A stretch of 64,000 nucleotides of DNA from JANLVI01 sp031363915. Its GTDB lineage: Bacteria; Vulcanimicrobiota; Vulcanimicrobiia; Vulcanimicrobiales; Vulcanimicrobiaceae. The notes beneath the pieces are model-generated. The model was not told the DNA's origin, made no database searches, and worked only from the letters and a program-made list of their open reading frames with translations. A program made the translations under genes and the position numbers. How positions within the stretch are numbered: position 1 is the first letter of the stretch; each line of letters starts with the position of its first letter. Location: contig JANLVI010000027.1 in assembly GCA_031363915.1 (NCBI GenBank), positions 1-64,000 of the forward strand. Reading direction: 5' to 3'. Positions 22,403-31,567 of the stretch are shown here, piece by piece.

Positions 22403-25033
22403 ATGCATACCGACGGGCGCCCCGACCTTCCGAAAACCTACGAACCCTCTGAAGTCGAGCCGCGCCGCTACGCTGAGTCGCTTGCCGCCGGGGTGTTCCA
22501 CGAAGACCCCGACCCGGCGCGGCCCGCCTTCATTATCTCGATGCCGCCGCCGAACATTACCGGGCGCGCGCATCTTGGCCACGGCTCGACCTACACGCCG
22601 ATGGATATCCTCACGCGTTACCACCGGATGCTCGGCGAGAACGCCGACTGGCTGCCGGGCCAAGATCACGCCGCGATCGCAACGGAGACCGTGCTCGTAC
22701 GCGAGCTGGCCAAAGAAGGCCTCACGCGCGATAGCCTCGGGCGCGAAGAGTACCTCAAGCGCGCGTGGGCTTGGCGCGATCAATATGGCGATACGATCGA
22801 ATCGCAGTTCCAAATGCTGGGCTTCGGCCCCGACTGGGATCGCAAGCGCTTCACGATGGACCCGCCGCTTTCGGCTGCGGTCATCCGCGTCTTCGTGCGG
22901 CTCTATCGCGAGGGATTGATCTATCGCGGAACGCGGCTGGTCAATTGGGACATCAAAGCGCAATCCACGCTCTCCGATGCCGAAGTCGAATACGAAGAGC
23001 GAAACGCCAAAATTTGGGAAGTCCGCTACGCCGCCGAAGACGGCAGCGGCAGCATCGTCGTTGCGACGACGCGACCCGAGACGATGCTCGGCGATACCGC
23101 AATCGCCGTGCACCCGGGCGATGCGCGCTACACCGCACTAATCGGCAAGAACGTCATTTTGCCGCTGATGAACCGGCCGATCCCGGTGATCGCCGATGGC
23201 TCGGTGCTCAGCGACTTTGGCACCGGAGCCGTCAAGGTGACGCCGGCGCACGATCCGACCGACTACGAGATCGGCCAGCGCCACAATTTGCCGATGCCGA
23301 GCGTCATCGCGCTGGACGGCACGATGAGCGGTGACGTGGGCCGGTATGAAGGCATGGACCGGCTCGACGCGCGCAAAGCGATCGTCGAGGATTTGCGCGC
23401 CTGCGGCGCGTTCGTGAGCGAGAAAGACTATCTGCAGAAAGTCTCGATCAGTTCGCGTTCGGGCGAGGTGATCGAACCGCTGCTCTCGCTGCAATGGTTC
23501 TGCAAGATGGAGTCGCTCGCCAAGCCCGCAGTCGAGGCCTATCGCAGCGGCAAGATCGCGTTCGTCCCGGAGCGGTTCGGGCGCACCTACGAACATGGTT
23601 TTGAAAACCTGCGCGATTGGAACATCTCGCGTCAAGTGTGGTGGGGTCATCAGCTCCCCGTTTGGTATACGCCAAACGACGATGTCGTGGTCGCGGAAAC
23701 CGAAGAAGAAGCGCTTGCAATCGCGGAACGCGATTTCAAATCGCGCGACCTACGCCGCGATCCCGATACGCTCGATACTTGGTTCTCGAGCGCCCTCTGG
23801 CCGTTCTCGATTCTCGGTTGGCCCGATGAGACGCCCGAAATGGCGCACTGGTATCCCAACCAAGTGATGATCACCGGGCGCGAAATCATTTTCTTGTGGA
23901 TCGCGCGCATGGTCATGCTCGGGCTGCATTTCGTGGGGAACATTCCTTTTCGCACCGTGTTCGTCGCGCCGCTGGTGTTCGACAAGCACGGCCGCAAGAT
24001 GTCGAAGTCCCTCGGCAATGGGATCGATCCGCTCGACCTCATCAAAGAGTACGGTGCCGACGCCACGCGCTTCGGCATCATCAAACAAATGCGCCTCGAA
24101 TCGCAAGAGCTGCGTTTCGATGAGCGCCCGTGCGATGATGCGCGCCGGTTCAATACCAAACTCTGGAACGCGCTGCGCTTCATCTGCTCGCTCGAAGAAG
24201 GTCTGCCGACCGCATCGCGCCTGCCCAAAAACGACGAACTCACGGTCGCCGATAAATGGATTCTCACGCGTTTGCGCGAGACGGTCATAACGATCACGAG
24301 CGCCTTCGACCGCTTCGAATTCGGCATCGCCGCCGACGAACTGCTCGACTTTGGCTGGTTCACGTTTTGCGATTGGTATCTCGAAGCGTCGAAAGCCCCG
24401 GGCGAGCGTGCGACGCGCGCCGCCGTCCTCTCGTACGTTTTCAATGCGTTCGTACGCTTGTTGCATCCGATCGCTCCCTTCATTACCGAAGAAATTTGGC
24501 AGCAGCTGCCGCACGACGGCGCGACCATCGTGACGGCATCCTGGCCCGACCCGCTGCAAGATCTTGCGTACTACGATGGCGAGGACGGCAGCTTCGAGCA
24601 AGCGCGTGCGGATTTCGAAGCCTTCATCATTAGTGCCGGAAACATCCGCAACGTGAAAGCCGACATGGGCATGGGACCCAAAGACCGGCTTACCCTCGAC
24701 GTCCCGCCCGGACTGCCCGATTGGGTCGCCGAGCAGTTCGCCGTGCATGCAAAAGCCGAACTCGCGGTAGATGCGACGCGCGTCGCCGGCCCGACGCTCG
24801 TCGAAAAGCTCGCCACGATCACCGCGCAAGCGCCGACCGGGCTGTTGCGCGAACGCTATATTCGCGAAATCGCCAAACTCGAGAGCGAGGTGGAACGTGG
24901 CGAGAAGAAGCTTGCGAACGAGTCGTTCACCGCCAAAGCCGCGCCGGACGTCGTCGAGAAAGAGCGGGAGAAGTTGGCCGCGTATTGTCGCGACCTCATG
25001 CGCGTCCGCGACGAGCTTGCGAAGCTTGGATAG
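22403..25033 (+). CDS. valS: Valine-tRNA ligase
   Basis: An 876-residue class I aminoacyl-tRNA synthetase charging tRNA-Val. The HIGH-type signature reads PPPNITGRAHLGHG (HLGH at residues 57-60). The editing domain CP1 contains ATTRPETMLGDTA and GTGAVKVTPAHD, which remove mischarged threonine. KMSKSLGN is at 532-536, and the anticodon-binding domain follows. The C-terminus (~800-876) is the tRNA-binding coiled coil (LESEVERGEKKLANESFTAKA). Length is normal for ValS. The ATG at 22403 has no strong ribosome site; the leader can fold into alternative stems. Confidence 0.97.
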   Translation: MHTDGRPDLPKTYEPSEVEPRRYAESLAAGVFHEDPDPARPAFIISMPPPNITGRAHLGHGSTYTPMDILTRYHRMLGENADWLPGQDHAAIATETVLVRELAKEGLTRDSLGREEYLKRAWAWRDQYGDTIESQFQMLGFGPDWDRKRFTMDPPLSAAVIRVFVRLYREGLIYRGTRLVNWDIKAQSTLSDAEVEYEERNAKIWEVRYAAEDGSGSIVVATTRPETMLGDTAIAVHPGDARYTALIGKNVILPLMNRPIPVIADGSVLSDFGTGAVKVTPAHDPTDYEIGQRHNLPMPSVIALDGTMSGDVGRYEGMDRLDARKAIVEDLRACGAFVSEKDYLQKVSISSRSGEVIEPLLSLQWFCKMESLAKPAVEAYRSGKIAFVPERFGRTYEHGFENLRDWNISRQVWWGHQLPVWYTPNDDVVVAETEEEALAIAERDFKSRDLRRDPDTLDTWFSSALWPFSILGWPDETPEMAHWYPNQVMITGREIIFLWIARMVMLGLHFVGNIPFRTVFVAPLVFDKHGRKMSKSLGNGIDPLDLIKEYGADATRFGIIKQMRLESQELRFDERPCDDARRFNTKLWNALRFICSLEEGLPTASRLPKNDELTVADKWILTRLRETVITITSAFDRFEFGIAADELLDFGWFTFCDWYLEASKAPGERATRAAVLSYVFNAFVRLLHPIAPFITEEIWQQLPHDGATIVTASWPDPLQDLAYYDGEDGSFEQARADFEAFIISAGNIRNVKADMGMGPKDRLTLDVPPGLPDWVAEQFAVHAKAELAVDATRVAGPTLVEKLATITAQAPTGLLRERYIREIAKLESEVERGEKKLANESFTAKAAPDVVEKEREKLAAYCRDLMRVRDELAKLG

Positions 25034-25039
25034 ACGAAA

Positions 25040-25061
25040 AGGCCAGCGGAGCCTGCGGGCC
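25040..25061 (+). promoter_or_regulatory. PyrR-loop-like hairpin ahead of pyrR
   Basis: AGGC-CAGCGGA-GCCT (25040-25054) resembles the PyrR RNA-binding loop consensus ARUC-CNGNGA-GGYU, with one extra G in the loop. A longer alternative stem, GGCC (25041-25044) with GGCC (25058-25061), would exclude it. It lies 12 bp before the TTG start of pyrR. PyrR bound here could repress translation of its own operon, as proposed in mycobacteria. Inference. Confidence 0.4.
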
Positions 25062-25066
25062 GTATT

Positions 25067-25639
25067 TTGAACGAAGTCGTGACTACTCCGCTGCTCGGCA
25101 AACGCCGGATCCTCATGTCCCCCGACGAGATCGATCGCGCGATCGCGCGGTTGGCGCATCAAATCATTGAGCCGAGCGACGCGCAAGAGGGACTGCTGCT
25201 GATCGGCATCCGTCGCGGAGGCGAGTCCCTCGCACGCCGCTTAGCATCGAAGATTGCCGAGATTCGCGGTAGTATCCCCACCTTGGGCTTCCTCAATATC
25301 AACCTCTACCGTGACGACGATGTAGCGCGCGATCTGCCCGAATCCGAGATTCGCGGCGAGATCACGGGGCGCATGGTCGTGGTCGTAGACGATGTCCTCT
25401 ACACCGGGCGCACGGTGCGCGCTGCGCTCGATGCCGTCACGGACCTTGGGCGGCCGCGTGCGATTCGACTCGCTGTGCTGATCGATCGCGGACTGCGCGA
25501 ATTGCCCGTGCAAGCGGACTACGTTGGAAAATTGATTCCCACAAGCCGGAGCGAGCGCATCGACGTCGCGTTATCCCCGCAGCGCTCCGAACGCGACGAA
25601 GTCGTCGTGATCGCCGATGAGGACCGTGTCGGCTCGTAG
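25067..25639 (+). CDS. pyrR: Bifunctional pyr operon regulator / uracil phosphoribosyltransferase
   Basis: A 190-residue type I PRTase-fold protein. VVVVDDVLYTGRTVRAAL is the PRPP-binding signature, and the early RRILMSPDEIDRAI and IGIRRGGESLARRL segments are typical of PyrR. It binds pyr mRNA in a UMP-dependent way and also makes UMP from uracil and PRPP. Here it leads pyrB-pyrC-carA. The start is TTG 25067 or GTG 25079; neither has a good ribosome site, and both fall just after the hairpin at 25040-25061. The stop lies 23 bp inside pyrB, so translation is coupled. Confidence 0.92.
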   Translation: MNEVVTTPLLGKRRILMSPDEIDRAIARLAHQIIEPSDAQEGLLLIGIRRGGESLARRLASKIAEIRGSIPTLGFLNINLYRDDDVARDLPESEIRGEITGRMVVVVDDVLYTGRTVRAALDAVTDLGRPRAIRLAVLIDRGLRELPVQADYVGKLIPTSRSERIDVALSPQRSERDEVVVIADEDRVGS

Positions 25640-26540
25640 CCTCCTCGACGTCGATGACGTCACGGTAGCCGAACTTTCCGTTCTTCTCGACCGAGCCGCC
25701 GCTTTCAAACGCGAAGGTGCGACGCGCGAATTGCTCGCCGGCGTTCCCGTCCTCAACTTGTTTTTCGAGGCCAGCACGCGGACTGCGACCTCGTTTACGC
25801 TTGCCGAGCAACGTGTCGGGGCCGACATCGTTTCGTTCGCGCCCGGCACATCGAGTCTCGGCAAAGGTGAGACGATCGCGGATACCGCGCTCACGCTCCA
25901 CGGCATCGGCATACGCGTGATCGTGGTACGCCATCCCGAATCCGGCTTCGCACGGCGACTCGCCGATGCGTTCGACGGCCACGTTGTCAATGCGGGCGAT
26001 GGCGCGCACGCGCATCCGACCCAGGCGCTACTCGATCTCATGACGCTGCGCAACGAGTTCGGCGGATTCGCCGGTTTGCGCGTCGCGATCGTCGGCGACA
26101 TCATCCACTCGCGCGTCGCACGCTCGAACATCGTCGGGATGCTGATGCTCGGGATCGACGTTACGCTCGTCGGGCCGCGGACGCTCTTACCCGCTGCTAT
26201 GGAACGCCCGGGCATACGAATCGCGCGCGATCTCGATGCCGTCTTACCCGAGGTCGATGCCGTCATGATGCTGCGCATTCAGCACGAGCGCATCACCTCG
26301 AGCCTGCTGCCCGCGCTGAGCGACTATACGCGCAATTACCAGCTCAACCGCTCGCGTCTGCGCGCGCTCAAGACAACATCGGTGATTCTCCACCCCGGCC
26401 CGTATAATCGCGGTATCGAACTCACCGATGACGCGCTCGCCGATCCGCGCTCGCGCTATAAAGTGCAAGTGGAAAACGGCGTGTTCGTACGCATGGCCGT
26501 GCTCGATCATCTCGTCAACGGTGCAGCGGTGCCCGCATGA
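25617..26540 (+). CDS. pyrB: Aspartate carbamoyltransferase catalytic subunit
   Basis: A 307-residue enzyme joining carbamoyl phosphate and aspartate, the committed step of pyrimidine synthesis. The carbamoyl-phosphate loop reads FFEASTRTATSF (Ser53-Thr-Arg-Thr), with Ala where most relatives have Arg or Lys. HPTQALLDLMTL is the second phosphate site and HPGPYNRGIEL the aspartate/carbamoyl loop near the C-terminus. No regulatory pyrI gene is present, as in PyrR-type operons. ATG 25617 overlaps pyrR by 23 bp; the stop shares ATGA with pyrC. Confidence 0.95.
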   Translation: MRTVSARSLLDVDDVTVAELSVLLDRAAAFKREGATRELLAGVPVLNLFFEASTRTATSFTLAEQRVGADIVSFAPGTSSLGKGETIADTALTLHGIGIRVIVVRHPESGFARRLADAFDGHVVNAGDGAHAHPTQALLDLMTLRNEFGGFAGLRVAIVGDIIHSRVARSNIVGMLMLGIDVTLVGPRTLLPAAMERPGIRIARDLDAVLPEVDAVMMLRIQHERITSSLLPALSDYTRNYQLNRSRLRALKTTSVILHPGPYNRGIELTDDALADPRSRYKVQVENGVFVRMAVLDHLVNGAAVPA

Positions 26541-27838
26541 ACGCGCTCTTGATCCAAGGCGGTCGCGTGATCGACCCCTCGCAGGGACTCGATGCAGTCC
26601 GCGATGTGCTCGTGCGCGATGGCAAAATTGTCGCGATCGGCGAGCACCTCGACGTTGGCACGGCGACGGTCATCGATGCGCGGGGACAGATCGTCGCGCC
26701 GGGCTTCATCGATATGCACGTCCATTTGCGCGAGCCGGGTCAAACGCACAAAGAAACGATCGCAACCGGTAGCGCGGCCGCCGTCGCCGGCGGCTTTACC
26801 GCGGTCTGCGCGATGCCCAACACGACGCCCGCGATGGATTCGGCCGCCACGCTCGCCGAAGTCGCGCGGCTCGCTTCGGCCGCCGGTCTTGCTCGCATCT
26901 ACCCCGTTGCCGCAATCACCAAGGATCGCGCGGGAGTCGAACTCGCGCCGTACCACTTGCTCTCCGATGCGGGGGCGGTGGCCTTCAGCGACGACGGCAA
27001 CACGGTTGAAAATCCGCGCGTGCTACGTCAGGCGGCGCTCTACGCAAAAGACCTCGATCAGCCGTTCATCTCGCACTGTGAGGACACGCGACTCAAAGGC
27101 AGCGCCGTCATGAACGAGGGCTTCGCATCGGCGAAACTCGGCCTCGAGGGTTCGCCCAACGTCGCCGAAGAGATCGTGGTTGCTCGCGATCTGCTGATCG
27201 CCGCGGATACGAAAAAGCCATGGCACATCGCGCACTTGAGCACGTCGACGGGACTCGATCTCATGCGCTGGGCTCGTTCGCGCGGTGCAGCCGTGAGTTG
27301 TGAAGTCACTCCGCATCACTTGCTAATTCACGACGACCGTTTCGAGGACTACCGCGCCGACGGCAAAGTGAATCCGCCGCTTCGCGACACAAGCGATACC
27401 GCAGCGTTGCGCGCCGGCGTCCGTGACGGATCGATCGACGTGTTCGCAACCGATCACGCGCCGCACGGGATGGATGAGAAAGCGCAACTGCTCAGCGTCG
27501 CGCCGGTCGGCTTTTCCGGCCTCGAAATTGCGCTTGGCGCCTACGCGCACGCGCTGCCCGATCTGCCGCTCGATCGTTTCATCGCGTGCTTCTCGACCAA
27601 TCCTGCGCGCATCTTGCATCTGCCCGGCGGGACGCTGCGCCTCGGAGCGCCAGCTGACATCACGATCTTCGGCGAGCGACCGTGGACAGTCGATGCGGAA
27701 TCGTTTCATTCCAAAGGCAAGAACACGCCGTTCGAAGGCTGGGCGTTCGCGCGTCGTGCGATCGTCACGATCGTGGACGGTCATATCGTCTACCAGAACG
27801 GTGAGATCCTTACCACGCGTCGGGTAATTCGCGCTTGA
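26537..27838 (+). CDS. pyrC: Dihydroorotase, class I
   Basis: A 433-residue zinc amidohydrolase closing carbamoyl-aspartate to dihydroorotate. The HxH metal motif is in GFIDMHVHLREPGQTHKET. AMPNT, the FSDDGNTV bridging-Asp region, ISHCEDTRL, IAHLSTSTG and TDHAPHG with the catalytic Asp are all in place. This is the long microbial class I type (over 400 residues), which can associate with PyrB, so a PyrB-PyrC complex is possible. It starts at the ATGA junction with pyrB and overlaps carA through TTGA. Confidence 0.95.
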   Translation: MNALLIQGGRVIDPSQGLDAVRDVLVRDGKIVAIGEHLDVGTATVIDARGQIVAPGFIDMHVHLREPGQTHKETIATGSAAAVAGGFTAVCAMPNTTPAMDSAATLAEVARLASAAGLARIYPVAAITKDRAGVELAPYHLLSDAGAVAFSDDGNTVENPRVLRQAALYAKDLDQPFISHCEDTRLKGSAVMNEGFASAKLGLEGSPNVAEEIVVARDLLIAADTKKPWHIAHLSTSTGLDLMRWARSRGAAVSCEVTPHHLLIHDDRFEDYRADGKVNPPLRDTSDTAALRAGVRDGSIDVFATDHAPHGMDEKAQLLSVAPVGFSGLEIALGAYAHALPDLPLDRFIACFSTNPARILHLPGGTLRLGAPADITIFGERPWTVDAESFHSKGKNTPFEGWAFARRAIVTIVDGHIVYQNGEILTTRRVIRA

Positions 27839-28920
27839 ACCGCGCCGCACTTTTTCTTGCCAACGGATCGCGGTTCGACGGCGAAGGCTTGGCAACGACC
27901 GGCATCGCGCTTGGCGAAGCCGTCTTCTATACTGGTATGACCGGGTATGAAGAAGCCCTCACGGATCCCTCGTACGCAGGACAGATTCTCACGTTCACCT
28001 ATCCGCTTATCGGTAACTACGGCATTTCGCGCATCGTCTCGCAGCATCCGACCGCGTGCGTTGCGGGCGCGGTTATCAAACGCCTCGCACTGCGGCCCTC
28101 GCACTTCGAGAGCACGATCGATCTTGGTGCGTGGCTCGACGAGCAGAAGATTCCGACGATCGTGGGCATCGACACCCGCGCGCTTACCATTCTCTTGCGC
28201 GACCGCGGCACGATCGCCGCGGCGTTGGCCATCGGCGATGAAGCGATCGCGCAAGCCGAAACGAAGCTGGCCGCGTATGCGCGTAACCCCTCGACCAGAG
28301 GTCTTGTCGCAAGCGTCGCCACCGGCTACGAACACGAAGCGGGTCGCGTTCCGAAACGAGGACGCCGCGTCGTGGTGCTCGATTGCGGCGTGAAGCGCGC
28401 GATCATCCGCGAACTCGAAGCCCTCGATGCCAACGTCACGGTGTTGCCCTACGTCGCAACGCGCCAAGAGATCCTCGCCGCGAAACCCGAGGCGCTCGTG
28501 ATTTCGCCCGGACCCGGCGATCCGCGCGAACTCGGCACGACGGTTGAATTACTGCGCGGACTCGTCGGTGAATTACCGATGTTCGGCGTGTGTCTGGGTC
28601 ACCAACTCTTGGCCCTCGCGCTTGGCGCGGAGACGATCAAGCTCAAGTACGGCCATCGCGGCGGCAATCAGCCGGTCAAAGATATTCAACGCAATCAGGT
28701 CATCGTCACCGCGCACAACCACGGCTACGCCGTCGAAGGCGCTTCGCTACCCGCGAATCTCGAAGCGACGATGGTCAACCTCAACGACAACACGAACGAA
28801 GGTTTCCGCCATCGCACGCTGCCGATCGCCGCAGTGCAGTTCCATCCCGAAGCATCGCCGGGTCCCGATGATGCGCGCTATCTGTTTGCGGAGTGGCTCG
28901 GAGCACTTTCGCGCGACTGA
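27835..28920 (+). CDS. carA: Carbamoyl-phosphate synthase small (glutaminase) subunit
   Basis: A 361-residue subunit that hydrolyses glutamine and channels ammonia to CarB. The CPSase small N-domain starts ALFLANGSRFDGEGLATTG and includes GMTGYEEALTDPSYAGQI. The class I amidotransferase domain carries the nucleophile Cys253 in GVCLGHQLLALAL and the His-x-Glu pair in FHPEASPGP. The TTG start lies in a TTGA overlap with pyrC. Unusually, carB is not next; it lies 4.9 kb downstream after an inserted MoxR-type set and pdxH. The 3' end overlaps the next gene by 28 bp. Confidence 0.95.
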   Translation: MNRAALFLANGSRFDGEGLATTGIALGEAVFYTGMTGYEEALTDPSYAGQILTFTYPLIGNYGISRIVSQHPTACVAGAVIKRLALRPSHFESTIDLGAWLDEQKIPTIVGIDTRALTILLRDRGTIAAALAIGDEAIAQAETKLAAYARNPSTRGLVASVATGYEHEAGRVPKRGRRVVVLDCGVKRAIIRELEALDANVTVLPYVATRQEILAAKPEALVISPGPGDPRELGTTVELLRGLVGELPMFGVCLGHQLLALALGAETIKLKYGHRGGNQPVKDIQRNQVIVTAHNHGYAVEGASLPANLEATMVNLNDNTNEGFRHRTLPIAAVQFHPEASPGPDDARYLFAEWLGALSRD

Positions 28921-29768
28921 TCGCGATCCTCATCGCGTCTGCCGCGCTCGCATCCCCCGCTGCCGCCGAGCAGCTCGCGCGGCTGCACGTCACGAATTTG
29001 GCACTTGGCGCCGATCGCACCCACGTCAAGATTGGCGAACGCTTTTCGATTTACGTGCGCGTGCACGTCAACGAAAAAGTCGACCGCATCGATAATCTCG
29101 TGCTGCCTAATTTGCTCGACTTCAATAACCTCGGCGACGAACACACCCGCCAAATCACGCCTAAAGGCACCGACTGGACGGAACGCGTGATCCTCGAGGC
29201 GCCGCAGGCCGGCACGTTTACGATTCCGCCCGCGTTCTTCGATGCGGTCAATGCCCTCAACGGCAAACCCTCACGTTTTTCATCGAACACGCTCACGATC
29301 GTCGTCGGTCAGCTTTCGCCGCTCGATGATCCCGGGGCGCTCGGACGCCGCATACTCGGCATCGCGCTTGCCCTCATCGGGATCGTCGCGGCAATTTTCG
29401 TGCTGCTCGTCCTCTTCGTGCTGCGCCTGCGCCGTACGCCGCGCACAGCACCGCCCCAGTCGCAAGCGCCGACGATCGTGCGCGTCATCGATCCGAGCGA
29501 AGCGCTGCGCGCGGCGCTTGTCGCTGCTCAGCGAGAGCGAACGCGCGCGAGCATCCTGAGTCTGCGAGGCGAACTCTTTGCGCGCGAGAGCGTCCCGCGC
29601 GGTGCAACGACCCGCGATGCCCTCGAACGAATCCCCGAGCAATCGCACGGCGTACGCCTCGCCGTCGGCCACCTCGAACGTGCTGCCTTCGGACCGAACG
29701 ATCGGCTCGACACGGCAATCGACGAGGCGCTCGCAGCGGTCGAGAGTCTACTGCGCGCCGGTGGCTGA
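28893..29768 (+). CDS. BatD-like membrane-anchored protein
   Basis: A 291-residue protein with an N-terminal signal sequence (RLIAILIASAALASPAAA), a beta-rich extracytoplasmic domain (~27-140) and one strong transmembrane helix (~152-178). A helical cytoplasmic tail follows. The layout, and the position before moxR, DUF58 and VWA genes, resembles BatD/oxygen-tolerance-type proteins of MoxR operons, but sequence similarity is loose. It starts inside carA, so it is read through from the pyr operon. The start (GTG 28893) gives a complete signal peptide. Confidence 0.7.
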   Translation: MARSTFARLIAILIASAALASPAAAEQLARLHVTNLALGADRTHVKIGERFSIYVRVHVNEKVDRIDNLVLPNLLDFNNLGDEHTRQITPKGTDWTERVILEAPQAGTFTIPPAFFDAVNALNGKPSRFSSNTLTIVVGQLSPLDDPGALGRRILGIALALIGIVAAIFVLLVLFVLRLRRTPRTAPPQSQAPTIVRVIDPSEALRAALVAAQRERTRASILSLRGELFARESVPRGATTRDALERIPEQSHGVRLAVGHLERAAFGPNDRLDTAIDEALAAVESLLRAGG

Positions 29769-29804
29769 CGGTCGCGGCACCGCCCGCGCCGAAGAAGGGA
29801 CGTA

Positions 29805-30755
29805 ATGATCGGATCGCACACCCGTCCCGCTGCGCTGCTCGATGCGCTCGGCCGCAGTATCGTCGGACAACGCTCCGTCCTCGAAACGCTCGTTCTCACG
29901 GTGATCTCCGGCGGGCACGTGCTGCTCGAAGGCGCCCCGGGAGTGGCGAAAACGCTCGCTTGCCGCGCGCTTGCCGCCGCGATCGGCGGCACGTTTCGGC
30001 GGATTCAATTCACACCGGATCTCTTACCGAGCGACATCGTCGGGACGCGCGTCTTCGATCAGCGCACGACGACCTTTGCGACGGTTCCGGGTCCCATCTT
30101 TGCCAACGTCGTCCTCGCCGATGAAATCAATCGCGCACCGGCAAAAGTGCAGTCGGCACTACTCGAAGGCATGCAAGAACACCACGCCACGATCGGTCCT
30201 GAGACGCTGCCGTTTCCCGATCCCTTCGTCGTTCTTGCAACGATGAATCCGCTCGATGGTGACGGCACGTACGCGTTGCCGCTCGCGCAGATGGACCGCT
30301 TTCTTGCCAAAGTCGTCGTCGGCTATCCCGGCCGCGACGACGAGCGTGCGATCGTCGACCGTTTCGGTTCGAGAGACGTCGCGCTTCCCGAGAACGTCGT
30401 CACGCTTGAAGATGTCCGCTCGTGGCGCACCGCCGCGCGCGCCGTCTTCCTCGACGCCAAGTTGCGTGATTACATCGTCGACATCGTGCGCGCAACGCGC
30501 GAGCCGGCGCTGATGGGCGAGTTCGGCAAATACATCGAGTCGGGTGCCAGCCCGCGCGCCGCCCTCGCCCTCGCGCAGCTCGTGCGCGCCCGGGCGTTCC
30601 TCGAAGAGCGTGACTTTGCCACGCCCGATGATGTGCGTGACCTCGCACCGAGCGTCTTACGCCACCGGATCGCGTACGGATACCGCGTCGCAACCGACGG
30701 CGTCGACATCGAGGCAATCGTGGCGGCCGCGATCGGCGCGGTCCACGCACCATGA
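29805..30755 (+). CDS. MoxR family AAA+ ATPase
   Basis: A 316-residue AAA+ chaperone-like ATPase. Walker A is GAPGVAKT, the MoxR-specific segment RIQFTPDLLPSDIVGT follows, then Walker B with VLADEINRAPAKVQSALLEGMQE and sensor 1 VLATMNP. The lid domain ends ~residue 310. MoxR proteins act with VWA-domain partners in maturation of enzymes or envelope complexes, and the two following genes encode exactly such partners (DUF58, VWA). Its stop overlaps the next ATG. A 36-bp gap separates it from the BatD-like gene. Confidence 0.94.
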   Translation: MIGSHTRPAALLDALGRSIVGQRSVLETLVLTVISGGHVLLEGAPGVAKTLACRALAAAIGGTFRRIQFTPDLLPSDIVGTRVFDQRTTTFATVPGPIFANVVLADEINRAPAKVQSALLEGMQEHHATIGPETLPFPDPFVVLATMNPLDGDGTYALPLAQMDRFLAKVVVGYPGRDDERAIVDRFGSRDVALPENVVTLEDVRSWRTAARAVFLDAKLRDYIVDIVRATREPALMGEFGKYIESGASPRAALALAQLVRARAFLEERDFATPDDVRDLAPSVLRHRIAYGYRVATDGVDIEAIVAAAIGAVHAP

Positions 30756-31567
30756 ATCCACTGCGCGCGGCGATCGCTCGCGGAGCACGCCGCCCGAGCA
30801 CCCGCGGCCCCGGTGCGATCGCTCGCCGGCCGGGTGAGGGATACGAGTTCGCGCAGCTCCGCGGCTACACCGAAGGTGACGATCCGCGGCGGATCGATTG
30901 GGCCGCAAGCGCCCGCATCGGCGCGTTACAGACGCGCGTCTATCTCGATGAAAATGCGCTGGTATTCGCGGCGATTCTCGATGAGTCGGCATCGATGCGG
31001 GTGGGACGCAAACGCTCGCTGCTCGATGCCGGATGTGAGGCACTCGGTGCGTGGTTCGGCGCGGCCGAAGAAGAGGATCGTTCGCGCCGCATCATCGACG
31101 GCGCACCCGTCGGACCGAGCACGCTACGCGGCACGCGCGGCGCTCGCGTCGCCGTTGACGCACGCGGATCCGGCACGTTCGATCTCAGCCGCGAGCTGCG
31201 CGTCGCGGTGCACGTGCTGCCACGTGGTGCCGCGCTTCTCGTCGTCTCGGATTTTTTCGATTTGACGAACGAGGCGGACGACACGCTCGCACGCGCGGGC
31301 GCACGCCTCGATGCGACGGCGCTGATCGCGAGCGACCCTTGGCTAAACGATATGCCGCTCGCCGGTTTCGTGCGGCTACGCGATGCCGAGTCGGGTCGGG
31401 TTCGGCGCGTGTTCGTCGGCAAACGGCAACGGGAACGCTATCGTCTCGCCAGTCTCGAACGCGATGCGGCGATCCGCGAACGTTTGCGTGCACACGGCTG
31501 GCGGACCGGGACGCTCGACGAGCGCGACGGCCGCGGTTCGCTCTATCAGACCTTCGGCGTGCGATGA
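30752..31567 (+). CDS. DUF58 domain protein
   Basis: A 271-residue protein with the DUF58 hallmark GEGYEFAQLRGYTEGDDPRRIDWAASAR (about residues 28-55), followed by a VWA-like fold whose first strand is VFAAILDESASM. The metal-site motif D-x-S-A-S replaces the usual D-x-S-x-S, so it is probably intact. These proteins accompany MoxR ATPases. It begins in an ATGA overlap with moxR and ends in another with the VWA gene. No transmembrane helix is apparent, unlike longer DUF58 proteins. Confidence 0.88.
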   Translation: MNPLRAAIARGARRPSTRGPGAIARRPGEGYEFAQLRGYTEGDDPRRIDWAASARIGALQTRVYLDENALVFAAILDESASMRVGRKRSLLDAGCEALGAWFGAAEEEDRSRRIIDGAPVGPSTLRGTRGARVAVDARGSGTFDLSRELRVAVHVLPRGAALLVVSDFFDLTNEADDTLARAGARLDATALIASDPWLNDMPLAGFVRLRDAESGRVRRVFVGKRQRERYRLASLERDAAIRERLRAHGWRTGTLDERDGRGSLYQTFGVR

